Program-made: the position numbers and the translations under genes
Source: Gemmatimonadota bacterium
GTDB lineage: Bacteria > Gemmatimonadota > Gemmatimonadetes > Longimicrobiales > Gaopeijiaceae
Direction: 5' to 3'
DNA: 49,775 nucleotides
NCBI GenBank assembly: GCA_016873995.1
Contig: VGVR01000024.1
Coordinates: 1-49,775, forward strand
Notes under the pieces: model-generated
Told to the model about the DNA's origin: nothing
Databases searched by the model: none
Seen by the model: only the letters and a program-made list of their open reading frames with translations
Shown: positions 42,161 through 49,695 of the stretch, piece by piece
Layout: the number at the start of each line of letters is the position of its first letter
Numbering within the stretch: position 1 is the first letter of the stretch

Positions 42161-43159
42161 ATGGCCCCCAACGTCCTCGCCTGGCTCAGCGACGGCTCCA
42201 CGCCGCTCTATCTCGCGCCGCAGGCCGGCGTGAGCGAGTCGCCGTTCCGGAGGCTCTGCCGCCGGTTCGGGGCAGATGTCGTGGTGAGCGAGTTCGTGAG
42301 CGCCGCGGGCATCGTCAGGGATTCGCCCCGCTCGCGCGGATACCTCCGCTTCGACGACGCGGAGCGCCCCATCGGCATCCAGATCTTCGGTGCAGAGCCG
42401 GCGACCATGGCGGACGCCGCCGCGCTCGTAGCGGAGGTGTACGCCCCCGACTTCATCGACATCAACTTCGGATGTCCGGTGAAGAAGGTCGTGAAGCGCA
42501 ACGGCGGCTCGGGGTGCCTGCGCGACCTCGATCTCGTCGAGCGGATCATCCGGGCCGTCGATGCGGCCACGCCGCTCCCCACGACCGTGAAGATCCGGAG
42601 CGGCTTCGACGAGGCGACGCGCGATCCCGTCGGCATCGCGCTGCGCTGTCAGGATGCAGGTGCGCGGGCGCTCTGCCTACATGCGCGCACGCGCGCCGAC
42701 ATGTACGGCGGGCATGCGAGGTGGTCGGAGATCGCGGCAGTGACGAACGCGCTCGAGATTCCCGTCATCGGGAACGGGGACGTCGTGACCGGTGAGGACG
42801 CGCGCCGTATGCGCGACGAGACCGGCTGCGCCGCCGTCATGATTGCGCGCGGGTCGCACGGCGACCCGTGGATCTTCCAGCGCGCGCGGGCGGCGCTCGA
42901 TGGCTTGCCCGCGCCGGCCGAGCCCGACGTCGACGAGCGCTTCGCGGTCTGCCTCGAGCACGCGCGCAACGCCATCGAGTTCGAGAACGACTCCAAGCGC
43001 GCCATCATCGACTTCAGGAAGCACCTGGGCTGGTACACCAAGGGGCTTCCGGACGGGCGGCGCCTGCGCACCGAGCTCTTCCAGGCCACGTCGCTCGAGG
43101 ACGTCGAGGAGATGCTGGCGCGGTATCGCCTGGAGCAGCCCGCGCCGGCGTACGCCTGA
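42161..43159 (+). CDS. dus: tRNA-dihydrouridine synthase
   Basis: The flavoenzyme reduces uridines in tRNA D-loops. The 332 residues show LYLAPQAGVSESPFRRLCRRFGAD, the substrate-binding DINFGCPVKKVVKRNGGSGCL with the catalytic Cys, HARTRADMYGGHARW, and VIGNGDVVTGEDA with ARGSHGDPWIF. This pattern fits DusB-like enzymes. ATG 42161 starts the conserved region; the open frame upstream is the shadow of the divergent gene. It is followed after 172 bp by tmRNA. Confidence 0.94.
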   Translation: MAPNVLAWLSDGSTPLYLAPQAGVSESPFRRLCRRFGADVVVSEFVSAAGIVRDSPRSRGYLRFDDAERPIGIQIFGAEPATMADAAALVAEVYAPDFIDINFGCPVKKVVKRNGGSGCLRDLDLVERIIRAVDAATPLPTTVKIRSGFDEATRDPVGIALRCQDAGARALCLHARTRADMYGGHARWSEIAAVTNALEIPVIGNGDVVTGEDARRMRDETGCAAVMIARGSHGDPWIFQRARAALDGLPAPAEPDVDERFAVCLEHARNAIEFENDSKRAIIDFRKHLGWYTKGLPDGRRLRTELFQATSLEDVEEMLARYRLEQPAPAYA

Positions 43160-43420
43160 CGGGGCGGGCCGTGGGCCTGCGTTGGGTTCGCGGCCGCACG
43201 TCGGCGACCGCGCGTTCGTGCCCGGCATCCGCACGTCGCTTCGATCTCGCGACGGGGCTGCCTCGCAAATGGCCCTTCCCGACAGGGTGGACCTGACCCC
43301 ACCGATTCGTGTACCATGGAGCACGTACATCGGGGGCGTCACGGCTTCGACGTGTCTGGTGAACGTGGAGTAGCGTGCCGAGGACCCGGTCCTCGTTAAT
43401 CCTCGGGAAACTTCATAGCT

Positions 43421-43450
43421 GCCAACTCAAACCTGGCGCTGGCCGCGTAA
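43421..43450 (+). other. tmRNA proteolysis-tag reading frame (ANSNLALAA)
   Basis: Nine codons and a TAA inside tmRNA. If the preceding GCT is the resume codon, the tag has one extra Ala. The Ala-Asn start and Leu-Ala-Ala end match the general tag pattern. Confidence 0.85.
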
Positions 43451-43666
43451 GCTTCGCTTACAAGCCCGTCTCTTGGATTGCCCGCCCGAGGCGGTCCCTG
43501 AGACGACGACGAGTCGGGCTGGTCCCCGGGCTGTGCCGCCGAGTTCGGGGATGAGACACCAGGTGGCTGGTTGCGGGGTCGGCTGTTCGCTGGCCGCCTG
43601 CGACGAGACCAATAGCGAGCTACGCACGTAGCGACTCTGCGGGACCCTTTCGCGGACGCGGGTTCA

Positions 43667-43682
43667 ACTCCCGCCGCCTCCA
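43667..43682 (+). repeat. Candidate attachment site, copy 1 (3' end of tmRNA)
   Basis: ACTCCCGCCGCCTCCA forms the 3' part of the T arm and acceptor of tmRNA. It is repeated exactly at 43866-43881. tmRNA 3' ends are common integration sites for phages and islands. Confidence 0.6.
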
Positions 43683-43687
43683 TGGTT

Positions 43688-43716
43688 GGCCCGGGGCCTC
43701 TGGCCCCGGGCCTTAT
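43688..43716 (+). terminator. Intrinsic terminator of tmRNA
   Basis: GGCCCGGGGCC and GGCCCCGGGCC form a perfect 11-bp stem with loop TCT, followed by TTATCGTTATT. It starts 6 nt past the mature tmRNA end. Confidence 0.85.
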
Positions 43717-43865
43717 CGTTATTCGGCGGGAGGCGAACCCGCGCGGACGGAGCGAAGCGACGGACGCCTGGCGTGTTCGAGCCGACGAGCCGAGGCGTCA
43801 GCTTTCAGTCTGGCCGCCTACCGAGGAGACCATCGAGGATCGGCGCGCAGCGCCGACCGCAGATC

Positions 43866-43881
43866 ACTCCCGCCGCCTCCA
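43866..43881 (+). repeat. Candidate attachment site, copy 2
   Basis: An exact second copy of ACTCCCGCCGCCTCCA, 199 bp downstream of copy 1. It looks like the displaced tmRNA 3' end left after an integration event. No integrase gene lies in between, so the element itself is gone or moved. Confidence 0.6.
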
Positions 43882-43895
43882 CTGATAAAGAATTC

Positions 43896-43933
43896 GAACC
43901 GCCGTCCGGGGCCGCGGCTCCGGGCGGCGGTTC
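43896..43933. terminator. Near-palindromic hairpin after the second att copy
   Basis: GAACCGCCGTCCGG... and its complement CCGGGCGGCGGTTC form a long imperfect stem over 38 bp, followed by GATTAGT. It stands to copy 2 as the tmRNA terminator stands to copy 1, and may be the original tmRNA terminator. Confidence 0.5.
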
Positions 43934-44081
43934 GATTAGTAGGGCCAAGCAGTCGAGCGAGGTCCGGGCCATAGGGACTTCCTCCGTCCAACCCCCTTTC
44001 CCGGGTCACCGCGCGTGATGCGCGTCGTAGCCCACGGGTCTCCCGTCCGCGCTCAAATACGCAGCGTTACGTATGTCGCGC

Positions 44082-44696
44082 CTACACCCCGCCGAATATG
44101 CTCAGGCAGGCGGCGGTCACCATCGGGATCAAGACGTTGTCGTCGTGGCGGCCGGGCAGCACTTCAACAGACGCAGCCGCGACCGCGGTGGGGAGCGCGA
44201 CCCCGATGCCGACGAACGGAATGAGCACGAGCAGGGCCGTGGCGGGGAACGCCACGGAACCCTCCAGGGTGCCCTTTCCCACGCGGCGCCTCCCCCACGC
44301 CCTCCCCACCACGCTGGCCGTGGGATCGGCCAAGGCCAGGACGAGCAGCGCTGGGACGACGGTCCGGACAGGAAACCAGAGGACCAGGAACACACCCAGA
44401 AGGAACCATGTGAGTGAAGGTCGGTCTGCCTCCCGTGGGCACAACAGTGCGGAAAAGACGCGGAAGGCGAACCGATTGAGCTCGGGCGAGCGGAGTCGGG
44501 CCAGGTCGCCCGCGCAGGCGACGCCGAGCGCGGCGCCGAAGAGCCACCGGGTCGACTCGGCGCTCGGACCGAGGGCGTAGACGACCCATGCGACGCCACA
44601 CCCGCCCACGAGGTGGAACGCCCGCCGCCACGGCTGCGCGCCGTCGGTTCGCCGGACCAGCTCTGCCAGGGGCTGATCGGATCGCGCTTCGCTCAT
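44082..44696 (-). CDS. Membrane CTP-dependent kinase/cytidylyltransferase-like protein (SEC59/DGK1/phosphatidate cytidylyltransferase type)
   Basis: The 204-residue polytopic protein has about five or six membrane segments. It has the family-like HLVGGCGVAWVVYALG and, near 130-155, LALADPTASVVGRAWGRRRVGKGTLEGSVAF, which resembles the D-x3-x3-G...K-T-EGS signature of dolichol kinase, DGK1 and VTE5-type CTP-using lipid kinases. The likely substrate is a polyprenol, diacylglycerol or long-chain alcohol. ATG 44696 was chosen because the upstream 45 residues of the open frame overlap the divergent ligase gene. The starts of the two divergent genes are only 28 bp apart, so their promoters must be close or overlap. 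Confidence 0.7.
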   Translation of the reverse strand: MSEARSDQPLAELVRRTDGAQPWRRAFHLVGGCGVAWVVYALGPSAESTRWLFGAALGVACAGDLARLRSPELNRFAFRVFSALLCPREADRPSLTWFLLGVFLVLWFPVRTVVPALLVLALADPTASVVGRAWGRRRVGKGTLEGSVAFPATALLVLIPFVGIGVALPTAVAAASVEVLPGRHDDNVLIPMVTAACLSIFGGV

Positions 44697-44724
44697 CACC
44701 CCGCAGCTTTCTCGAGAGGTCGCG

Positions 44725-45558
44725 TTGAACTCCGCCGCGAAGTCCACTACCGCCACTTCGTCGGTCCTGGACGTGCTCCGCGCCAACGCGGAGCGGCATC
44801 CGGACAAGCTCCTGTATGCCTTCCTCGACAAGCACGGACGGACGACGGAGTCCTACACGTACGAGTCGCTCCTTCGGCGCACGGAAGAGATCGCTTCGCA
44901 CCTCTATGCTACGCACCGGCTCGAGTCCGGCCAACGAGTGATCCTGGTATATCCGCCGGGACTGGAGATGATCTGTGCCCTCTTCGCCTGTGTGCGGCTT
45001 GGAGTGATCCCCGTTCCGGTCTATCCGCCGGCGAGCCACGGCTTCGCGGCAGCCCTCTACAAGATGGACTTCATCGCGAAGGACTGCGCGGCGGCGGCGG
45101 CTTTGACGGACCGCTCCTATCTCTGGTCGCTCAAGCTGCATCGGGCGCGCCGGAGCCTGTCGTCCCTCGCGACGGAACGGAGCTACACCGCGCGACTTCC
45201 TTGGATCTCGACGGACACGGCCAAGGGGGACGCGGGCGTCGCCCCTCCTGCAGCTCACTCCGAGATCCTCTTCCTCCAGTACACGTCGGGCTCGACCAAC
45301 GACCCCAAGGGCGTGATGGTCACGCATCGCAACGTGATCTCGAACTGCGATGCGGTGGTCGACCACGACCCAGTGACGGTGTCCTGGCTGCCCCAGTACC
45401 ACGATATGGGGCTGATCGCCTTCTACTTCTTCATGGCGCTGAAGGGTGGCTCCAACTACGGCGCGTCACCGCTGGACTTCATCCAGCGGCCTGTGCTCTG
45501 GTTCGAGGCGATCAGTCGCTACCGGGCCACCGCCTCGGCTGCGCCAAACTTCGCCTAA
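44725..45558 (+). CDS. N-terminal fragment of fatty-acyl-AMP ligase (ends at internal TAA)
   Basis: The 277 residues carry the ATP/AMP-binding loop QYTSGSTNDPKGVMVTHRNV (TSGST at 187-191) and SWLPQYHDMGLIAFYF, the motif that distinguishes FAALs from acyl-CoA ligases. In the family, such enzymes activate a fatty acid as acyl-AMP and load it on an acyl carrier. The fragment lacks the second half of the large subdomain and the C-terminal lid, so it would not be active alone. Confidence 0.75.
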   Translation: MNSAAKSTTATSSVLDVLRANAERHPDKLLYAFLDKHGRTTESYTYESLLRRTEEIASHLYATHRLESGQRVILVYPPGLEMICALFACVRLGVIPVPVYPPASHGFAAALYKMDFIAKDCAAAAALTDRSYLWSLKLHRARRSLSSLATERSYTARLPWISTDTAKGDAGVAPPAAHSEILFLQYTSGSTNDPKGVMVTHRNVISNCDAVVDHDPVTVSWLPQYHDMGLIAFYFFMALKGGSNYGASPLDFIQRPVLWFEAISRYRATASAAPNFA

Positions 45559-45651
45559 GAGTACTGTCTTCGACGCGACAAGATCGACGACGCGGAGCTC
45601 GCCGGTATCGACCTGAGTTCGCTGCGCGTTCTCCTGAACGGAGCCGAGCCC

Positions 45652-48024
45652 GTGAAGGAGCACGTGTTCTGCGATTTCCTGCGGCGGTTCGAGCCGTGCG
45701 GCCTGAAGGCGGACAGCTTCTCCACAGCCTACGGCCTCGCCGAGTACACCCTCGCGGTCACGGGTCGTGGGCGCGACATCCAGGCGGTGGATGCCACAAG
45801 CCTCACCGGTGGCGCGGCCCTGCCCGTGGTGCTCGGCACCCGACCCGGACAGGAGAAAGCGCTGGTCAGCTGCGGGAAGGCGCTCGGCTCGACGGAGATC
45901 AAGATCGTCGACGTCGGCGCTGCGCCCAGCGAGGTCGGCGAAGGACGGGTCGGCGAGGTATGGGTCAGCGGTCCCAGCAAGTGCAACGGCTACTGGGGTC
46001 GGCCGGCGCTGAGTGACGAGATCTTCCGGGCTCGACTGCCGGGCGACTCGGATCCCGACCGCACATGGCTCCGGACCGGCGACCTCGGCTTCGTCCGAGA
46101 CGGCGAACTCTTCATCTGCGGACGCGCCAAGGACGTGATCATCGTCCGCGGCGCCAACTACTATCCCCAGGACCTAGAGTCCATCGTCGAGGAGGACGCT
46201 GCGATACGGCGCGGTTGCGTCGCGGCCTTCCAGGCCGCTGACGACGGCGGCGACGTCGTCGTCGTGGCGGAGCTCAAGAAGCGGAACCACCGCCCCGACA
46301 CGAAGGCATTGAATCAGGAGATCCGGAAGCGGCTGGGGATCACGGTCGACCTCTTCCTCTTAATTCCGAAGCGCACGCTTCCGAAGACGAGCTCGGGCAA
46401 GATCTCCCGCCACCGGGCGCACGGCCAGTGGCAGGCGGGCACCTTCTCCATTGTCGAGCGCGTGGAGATGCGCCGGACGCGCGAGAGCGACGATGCGGAC
46501 GACGCGCTCGGCTGGGAGAGCAATCTCCAGCGGCTCTTCCAGCGGTACGGACTCACCGGCCAGGAAGACACGACCGTCGCCGAGGCTGGCCTCGACTCCT
46601 TGGCCCTCGTGGACTTCGCCCTCGATCTCGAGAAGCACGTCGAGGCCCGGGGCACCGGGGACCTGGCGAACGGCATCGACGTGCGCTGGCTCCAGAAGAT
46701 TCCCGTCTCGGAGCTCTACGAGCTCGTCGGCCAACTGAGCGAAGCGGGGTCTCACTCGAAGCTCCGTTTCCGACAGGCGTTCTCGGCGCTCCGGCGCGCG
46801 CACCTGGAGGACGAGGGCCGCATGATGCGCCAAGACGCGTTGCTCCGGATCCAGAAGCCGTCCACCAACGGGTCGGTCCCGGGCAAGAGGGCGGGCCCGG
46901 GAGTCATCCTCCTCACCGGGGGCACCGGCTTCTTCGGACCCTTCCTGCTGCGGAGCCTGCTCGAGCAGACGGACGATCGCATACGCGTGCTCGTGCGTGC
47001 CGAGAGCGGGGAGCACGGCCTGGAGCGCCTCGAGTCGGCGCTCGCCGGCCTGGGGACCTCCGGCGCGGAAATCGCGGCGTGCCGCGGGCGCGTCGTCCCC
47101 GTATGCGGCGATCTCGCACGGCCCTCGCTCGGGCTGGACCCGGTCGACTGGGCACGGTTGAGCGAGGACGTGCACACCATCTACCACAACGGAGCGCTGG
47201 TGAACTACCTGCTCGACTACGCCAGCATACGGGACACCAACGTGGGCTCCACGAACGAGCTGATCCGCCTCGCCTGGAGCGGCCGGCCCAAGGTCTTCAA
47301 CCACATCTCGTCGACGTTCGTGTTCGGCTGGTCGAGCAAGGAGATCCTCTACGAGAGCGACACCAACCCTGACATGGAGCTGCTCGACTTCGGCTACAGC
47401 CAGAGCAAGTGGGTGTCCGAGCAGCTCGTGCTCCAAGCGCTCGGGCAGGGCCTGTCCGGGCGCATCTTCCGGCCGGCCCTCATCGCACCCTCGACATCGG
47501 GCGGTGTGGACAACTTCGACATCGCCATCCGCCTGTTGGCGTTCATGCTGAACCACGGGATCACCGCGGACACGCAGAACCAGGTCAGCCTGACGCCCGC
47601 CGACGTCGCCGCCAACAACATCGTGGCGATCTCACGGCTGCCGGACACCATGGGTCGCACCTTCCACGTGACGCGGGACGCTTACTCGAGTCTCCTCGAC
47701 GTCACCGGCCTGTTCGGGCAGCTCACGCAAACCGAGTTCTCGCTGCTCTCCGTGCAGGACTTCGTGCCGACCATGATCGAGCGGTGCCGGAAGGGGGACT
47801 TGCTCTTTCCCCTGGTGAACTTCTTCGTCCACTCCATCGACAACATCACCGCCATGGAGTTCAAGCGCTACGACAGCCTGGGCTATCAGGGCGCGCGCGG
47901 CCGGACGCCGTACGGCGTACCCGATCCGCCCCTCGAGGACGTCGTGCTCGGCATTCTCCGATTCATGGCGCGACGCGGGGTCATCGAGGGACGCAAGGCC
48001 GAGCTAGTGCTCGCGACCCGGTGA
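45652..48024 (+). CDS. Distal fragment: rest of FAAL, acyl carrier domain and thioester reductase
   Basis: GTG 45652 is the first conventional start after the TAA, but it has no family start sequence, so this is probably the distal part of the broken gene. It carries the rest of the adenylation domain (YGLAEYTLAV, GDLGFVRDGELFICGRAKDVII, and PKTSSGKISRHRA with the catalytic Lys). It also carries a carrier domain with GLDSL (Ser625 in the full frame) and a NAD(P)-dependent reductase with TGGTGFFG at 731-738 and the catalytic pair Tyr891/Lys895 (GYSQSKW). In carboxylic acid reductases and NRPS terminal domains, such a reductase releases the acyl group as an aldehyde or alcohol. Confidence 0.8.
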   Translation: MKEHVFCDFLRRFEPCGLKADSFSTAYGLAEYTLAVTGRGRDIQAVDATSLTGGAALPVVLGTRPGQEKALVSCGKALGSTEIKIVDVGAAPSEVGEGRVGEVWVSGPSKCNGYWGRPALSDEIFRARLPGDSDPDRTWLRTGDLGFVRDGELFICGRAKDVIIVRGANYYPQDLESIVEEDAAIRRGCVAAFQAADDGGDVVVVAELKKRNHRPDTKALNQEIRKRLGITVDLFLLIPKRTLPKTSSGKISRHRAHGQWQAGTFSIVERVEMRRTRESDDADDALGWESNLQRLFQRYGLTGQEDTTVAEAGLDSLALVDFALDLEKHVEARGTGDLANGIDVRWLQKIPVSELYELVGQLSEAGSHSKLRFRQAFSALRRAHLEDEGRMMRQDALLRIQKPSTNGSVPGKRAGPGVILLTGGTGFFGPFLLRSLLEQTDDRIRVLVRAESGEHGLERLESALAGLGTSGAEIAACRGRVVPVCGDLARPSLGLDPVDWARLSEDVHTIYHNGALVNYLLDYASIRDTNVGSTNELIRLAWSGRPKVFNHISSTFVFGWSSKEILYESDTNPDMELLDFGYSQSKWVSEQLVLQALGQGLSGRIFRPALIAPSTSGGVDNFDIAIRLLAFMLNHGITADTQNQVSLTPADVAANNIVAISRLPDTMGRTFHVTRDAYSSLLDVTGLFGQLTQTEFSLLSVQDFVPTMIERCRKGDLLFPLVNFFVHSIDNITAMEFKRYDSLGYQGARGRTPYGVPDPPLEDVVLGILRFMARRGVIEGRKAELVLATR

Positions 48025-48026
48025 GC

Positions 48027-49403
48027 ATGGCGCTTCGCTTCCGCATCACGAACGTGCCGCACGTGCCCCGCACCCGGGCGTTCCGAGAGGCGTGGGCACT
48101 CGTCAGGAATCCCGTCGCGGTCTTCGAGCAATACAGACAGGAGTACGGACGCACGTTCAGCGTGCACCTGGGGGGTGCCCGTCCCGCTATCGTCTCCACC
48201 GACCCCTCCTTCGTCCACCACGCCCTTCGCGACGTGACGACGTATCACGTGTCCACGGTGCGCGTCGATCGTATGGCCGAGTTCCAGGGCGAGGGGCTCA
48301 TCAACAGCCACGGAGACGTCTGGGTCCGCAAGCGCCGACTCCTCAACCGCACCGTCCGACAGGAGCGACTCGCTCTTCTGCTGCCACGTCAGGAGCGACT
48401 GCTGCTCGACCTGCTGACGCGCTTCGAGGCGCAGGCCGGACTGGGCGCGGTCGACATCCACCAGCTGATGATCGACCTCACGTCGCATCTGGTGGCGAGA
48501 TCGATCTTCGGTGCGCGCATGACCGACGCGCAGATTGATCACATCGTCACCGGCATCAGGACCGTTCAGAGCCTCGTTCTCCAGCAGATCTTCCAGCCCT
48601 ACCTGATTACCTGGAACCGCCTGAGCGGACGGACCCGTCGCTACCAGGGGATCCGTCGCGTCGCCGACCAGATCGCGCGTGACTACATCGCGGCCCGTGC
48701 GCAGGACCCCGGCGAGGACGACGGCGAAGACGACGGCAACGTGTTAGCGACGCTGCTGACCACTCCCACCGAGGAGACCGGCGCGCCGATGGACAGGGAG
48801 CAGATCCTCACCGAGTGCATGCAGTTCTTGGTGGCCGGCTGCGAGACGTCACCGGTCGCGCTCTCCTGGACCCTCTACCTGCTAGCCAAGCACCCCCAGT
48901 TCATCGAGCGCATTCGCCAGGAGACCGACTCCGTCGTGGGAACCGGGCCGATCACTGTCGAGGCGCTGCCCCGGCTTCGCCTGACGCGACAGGTGATCGA
49001 CGAGGCCATGCGCATCTACTCCCCGTTCTGGATGATCGACCGCCTCGCCGTCGCCGAAGACGTGATCGACGGCGTGCGCATTCCGCGCGGGGTCATGGTG
49101 CTGCCCTACATCTTCGGACTCCACCGCGATCCCGAGCTGTGGCCAAACCCTCTCGTGTTCGACCCGAGCCGCTTCGAAGACCAAGCCGTCGCCAGTCGCC
49201 ACCCCGCCGCCCACATCCCCTTCGGCGGGGGACCGCGGAAATGCATCGGCTCCAACATGGCACTCCAGCAGATGCTGCTCCTCGTGGCCACGTTCACGCG
49301 TCGCTATGACTTCGAGCTCGCGACCGACCGCGAAGTCGAATTCGAGCCGCGAATGATCCTGCATCCCAAGGGGGCGATCGAGATGAGGGTTCGGCCGCGC
49401 TGA
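48027..49403 (+). CDS. Cytochrome P450
   Basis: This heme-thiolate monooxygenase needs an external reductase and ferredoxin, none of which is nearby. The 458 residues have the I-helix VAGCETSPVA (Cys in place of the usual His before Glu-Thr), the ExxR motif EAMR, the PERF-type DPSRF and the heme signature FGGGPRKCIGSNMA with Cys406. The start is ATG 48027; GTG 48021 overlaps the upstream stop and is an alternative. It immediately follows the ligase-reductase gene, so a role in modifying the same fatty acyl chain, such as hydroxylation, is likely but inferred. The N-terminus lacks a membrane anchor. Confidence 0.93.
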   Translation: MALRFRITNVPHVPRTRAFREAWALVRNPVAVFEQYRQEYGRTFSVHLGGARPAIVSTDPSFVHHALRDVTTYHVSTVRVDRMAEFQGEGLINSHGDVWVRKRRLLNRTVRQERLALLLPRQERLLLDLLTRFEAQAGLGAVDIHQLMIDLTSHLVARSIFGARMTDAQIDHIVTGIRTVQSLVLQQIFQPYLITWNRLSGRTRRYQGIRRVADQIARDYIAARAQDPGEDDGEDDGNVLATLLTTPTEETGAPMDREQILTECMQFLVAGCETSPVALSWTLYLLAKHPQFIERIRQETDSVVGTGPITVEALPRLRLTRQVIDEAMRIYSPFWMIDRLAVAEDVIDGVRIPRGVMVLPYIFGLHRDPELWPNPLVFDPSRFEDQAVASRHPAAHIPFGGGPRKCIGSNMALQQMLLLVATFTRRYDFELATDREVEFEPRMILHPKGAIEMRVRPR

Positions 49404-49590
49404 GTGCCGGGGGCCAATGGGCCCTGCCAGAGGCTCGCTTCGGAGATGCCGTCTTGCCCGAGGGGGGGCGATGGAGGACGCGCGCGCTGACATAGTAGTC
49501 CGGACGGACGGGATGCGGCGGGCCAGGCGCCATAGGAGGGCGTAGGTACTGGGCGGGAGTCAATCCCCCCGCGCCATCGAAGCCTCCCCG

Positions 49591-49605
49591 AGCCGAGAAT
49601 GCCGG
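49591..49605. repeat. 15-bp direct repeat, copy 1 (AGCCGAGAATGCCGG)
   Basis: It matches copy 2 at 49681-49695 except at one base. Its core CCGAGAATRCCG also occurs at 42047. Confidence 0.5.
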
Positions 49606-49680
49606 CCCGTGCTCCGTCGCTCGAGGGCCCGATCGCTTGGGCGTCCGCCTGGGGTTAGGTGCGCTTGTCAACCACATACC

Positions 49681-49695
49681 AGCCGAGAATACCGG
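49681..49695. repeat. 15-bp direct repeat, copy 2 (AGCCGAGAATACCGG)
   Basis: Contains the exact 12-mer also found at 42047-42058 upstream of the ptsN-like gene. Confidence 0.5.

Larger units (their letters stand above)
43332..43682 (+). ncRNA. ssrA: Transfer-messenger RNA (tmRNA)
   Basis: The 351-nt gene begins GGGGGCGTCACGGCTTCGAC and ends with a T arm (GGTTCAACTCCC) and CGCCTCC plus A. The two ends form a 7-bp acceptor stem with one G-U. The tag frame is GCC AAC TCA AAC CTG GCG CTG GCC GCG TAA at 43421-43450, preceded by CATAGCT, giving the peptide ANSNLALAA. The C-terminal ALAA is the usual protease-recognition end. It rescues stalled ribosomes with SmpB, whose gene is not in this window. 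CCA is not encoded. A terminator follows within 6 nt. Confidence 0.95.
43683..44081. other. 399-bp non-coding stretch: terminator, att-like scar and hairpins
   Basis: The stretch holds the tmRNA terminator, an insert of about 180 bp bounded by the 16-bp repeat, a 7-bp hairpin (TCGGCGC/GCGCCGA at 43840-43856), and a larger near-palindrome at 43896-43933. I see no supported gene. The open frames here lack ribosome-binding sites and resemble the non-coding sequence often seen after tRNA genes. Confidence 0.6.
44725..48024 (+). pseudogene. Fatty-acyl-AMP ligase / acyl carrier / thioester reductase, broken by an in-frame TAA
   Basis: One continuous frame of 1,100 codons from TTG 44725 (after GAGAGG, 5-nt gap) contains a single stop, TAA at 45556-45558 (codon 278). 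Residues on both sides belong to the same enzyme family: before it ASAAPNFA, after it EYCLRRDKIDD, and a tyrosine would be expected at the stop. The reading frame needs no shift. Domains: FAAL-type adenylation (about 1-580), acyl carrier (about 595-670, Ser625), reductase (about 725-1099). This may be a recent nonsense mutation, a sequencing or assembly error, or readthrough. Everything else looks intact. The P450 gene follows directly. Confidence 0.8.

Noticed and set aside
43682..44018. Two short ORFs downstream of tmRNA
   Set aside because: They have no ribosome-binding site, cross the terminator and att repeats, and have Arg/Pro-rich composition typical of non-coding tRNA-flanking sequence.
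45556..45558. Recoding of the internal stop as selenocysteine, suggested by the nearby selB
   Set aside because: The codon is TAA. SelB recodes UGA, and the family residue expected here is tyrosine.
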